A stretch of DNA of 64,000 nt from Imbricaverruca yamaguchii (lineage: Eukaryota; Arthropoda; Thecostraca; Neoverrucidae). Of this stretch, positions 62,330-64,000 are shown one piece after another. The notes under the pieces were generated by a model. The model had not been told where the DNA came from. It saw nothing but the letters and a program-made list of their open reading frames with translations, and did not search any database. The translations under genes and the position numbers were made by a program. Where the stretch lies: contig JAOTOL010001432.1 in NCBI GenBank assembly GCA_034440575.1, positions 288,501 through 352,500 on the forward strand, written 5' to 3'. Numbering within the stretch: position 1 is the stretch's first letter; each line of letters begins with the position of its first letter.

Positions 62330-63680
62330 TTTATATTTTGAACACAATGTTTTTAAATGTGATTGAGATGACAGGACCACTCATTCTCTTTGCAAATGCT
62401 TATTTTTCATTTTGTCTGCAAAATAACATGAAAAAGCACCTTTGAATTACAAGAACATGGCATAAAATTAATGTATAAAAATAAGATTAAAATGCAATGT
62501 AACCAAATCTGACCTAACCACCCTTTGAAGAAAAAACTTAAATTTAGAAGAAGAAAAAAATCAAAACCTAAGCCAACCTAACATAACCTAACATGGTATT
62601 GAAGAAAAAAAAATCCAATATTTTTTTTCTTCAAAAATGATAAATTGTCAGACTTCAAATCCTAAATTAATCTACACTAACCAAACACAAAACATCTGTG
62701 GTAAACTTGTGGCTTAAGGTAATTCTGATTTCTTAAAAATTCATATTTAATGCAATGTTTATTAATGTGCTGAACATTATGTACCCACTTATTGCCTCTG
62801 TGAACCCGTACTTTTCAGTTGGGAGGCAAAATAATACCAAAAATGGAGCTTTGAGTTAGGAAACATGGCATAAAGTGATGTTCAAAATTAAGAAAAAATA
62901 TGTAGCATAGAATCACCTAACCAAACCTAACATAATACTCCATGCAACAAAGCAAATTATTTTCTTGAAAATGAAAACTTCAACGTGTTTTTTATTATCA
63001 AAGTAAAAACTGGTAAATTTCCAGTTTAAGTAGTTTCTGATTTTTAGGAATTTCTTTTACTTATGCAACACCTAGAAATGTGGTGAACATGATGTGACCA
63101 CTTATTTCCTCTGTAAATGCACACTTTTCAGTCCTGAGGTCAAATATAACCAAAAAAGTTTGGAGTTGTCTGCAAAAAAGCAACTTAACCTACCCTAGCT
63201 TAACCTCGCATAGAAGAAAGCAAATTATTATTTTCCTGCACATCAAAACATTTTATATAAAAAAATAAAATGAAAGATATAACCTAACCTAACCAAAGCA
63301 AGCTTGAACTGTTTTTGAAGGATACAAACTCGATTTTGTTATTTTGTTTAGTTCTCCAAACTACAACAAACCCCTAACCTAACCCAACTTAACAAAACCT
63401 AATGCCTTTGTATGTTTCAGAGATAAAATATGTGTAAAACTTGCCTTGTGGTTACTTTAAATTGCAATACCAAAAAGCCTAACCAAACCTAAGCTAGCCT
63501 TGACTGCTTTTGAACAAAAATTTATTTCTTTTTAATTTCAAGACAAAAAAAAACTAATAAGAACCTAATGTAGCATAATACCTTCATATGCTTCAGAGGT
63601 AAAATTGTGCAAAACTTGTCTCATTGTTACCCTAAATTGCAATAACATCCTATTTAATTGCCTCATGGAGAAAACTGTGT
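62330..63680. repeat. Diverged tandem repeats with CCTAACC-type tracts
   Basis: Units of about 300 bp (62,330-62,600; 62,735-62,960; 63,035-63,250) share blocks such as GTGAACATGATGTGACCACT, CTCTGTAAATGCACACTTTTC and AACCTAACC. A second ~200-bp pair follows at 63,280-63,680 (TTCAGAGATAAAAT / TTCAGAGGTAAAAT, TAAATTGCAATA). No gene seen. Confidence 0.6.
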
Positions 63681-64000
63681 AAAACATGCCTTGCAATAAG
63701 GGCAATAATACTAATACATTAAAGGGCAATAATACTGGTACTCACAGCACCTTAGCCTATGATGCATGGGACATCACTGGGAGGGCTAAATCCACTTTAC
63801 TATACAATATACAAATACCGGTAAATGGAACAAAGCAGGTCTTTGAATTGTACATCTTCAAATCATTTTTGAGCTGGAACTACAACTTTTTGATTGATCA
63901 GTTCCAATCCTAATGCGATTCCCACGTCCTTCCATGTCCACCGGTAGGCTTCAGACAAACGTCACACAAGGATAAATAATCTGTACATGTCATAGCTGCC

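Noticed and set aside
62330..63680. Telomere-like CCTAACC tracts
   Set aside because: Short, scattered and out of phase within a diverged repeat; not a TTAGG telomeric array.

Overview
The window is eukaryotic nuclear DNA. It has spliced genes with GT..AG introns, tRNA-derived SINEs with target-site duplications, decayed LINEs, TA microsatellites and very many GC-rich minisatellites. The gene set (HIP1R/Sla2 family, TMEM53 family, an AUTS2-like first exon), the repeat types and the CCTAAC-rich tracts suggest an arthropod, most likely a crustacean. I infer this and cannot name a species.

Layout. 1-1,000: end of a 23-bp minisatellite. 1,000-9,400: AT-rich, with TA tracts, two inverted copies of a decayed LINE, a SINE and a fold-back repeat. 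9,609-9,839 (-): an apparent first coding exon of an AUTS2-like gene whose other exons I do not find here. 11,863-18,455 (+): a TMEM53-like gene in four coding exons (309 aa). 23,279-59,873 (-): a complete HIP1/HIP1R (Sla2 family) endocytic adaptor gene in 16 coding exons. All splice phases agree and it joins to 955 aa. TMEM53 and HIP1R are tail to tail. 60,850-61,212 is homopolymer-rich and looks like a sequence or assembly error. 62,300-63,680 is AT-rich diverged repeat.

The most unusual feature is the HIP1R introns. Many of their minisatellites start at, or within a few tens of bases of, an exon/intron junction. At exons 2, 8, 11 and 15 the repeat unit contains the splice site plus 6 to ~45 nt of exon. 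The introns therefore carry tens of near-copies of real 3' or 5' splice sites. The exon 15 array has a 54-bp (18-codon) unit with no stop in the exon's frame, so use of a downstream decoy donor would insert multiples of 18 residues into the actin-binding domain. The TMEM53 intron array (68-bp unit) does not touch an exon.

Other notable items: a ~250-bp inverted repeat with a hammerhead-like core typical of Penelope-like elements (54.2-54.5 kb), two tRNA-derived SINE families with clear target-site duplications, a ~220-bp dispersed repeat family in five copies, a ~1.4-kb element with inverted ends that splits a minisatellite (56.15-57.55 kb), and two adjacent perfect hairpins (46.77-46.86 kb). 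All calls come from reading the sequence; no alignment or database search was run.
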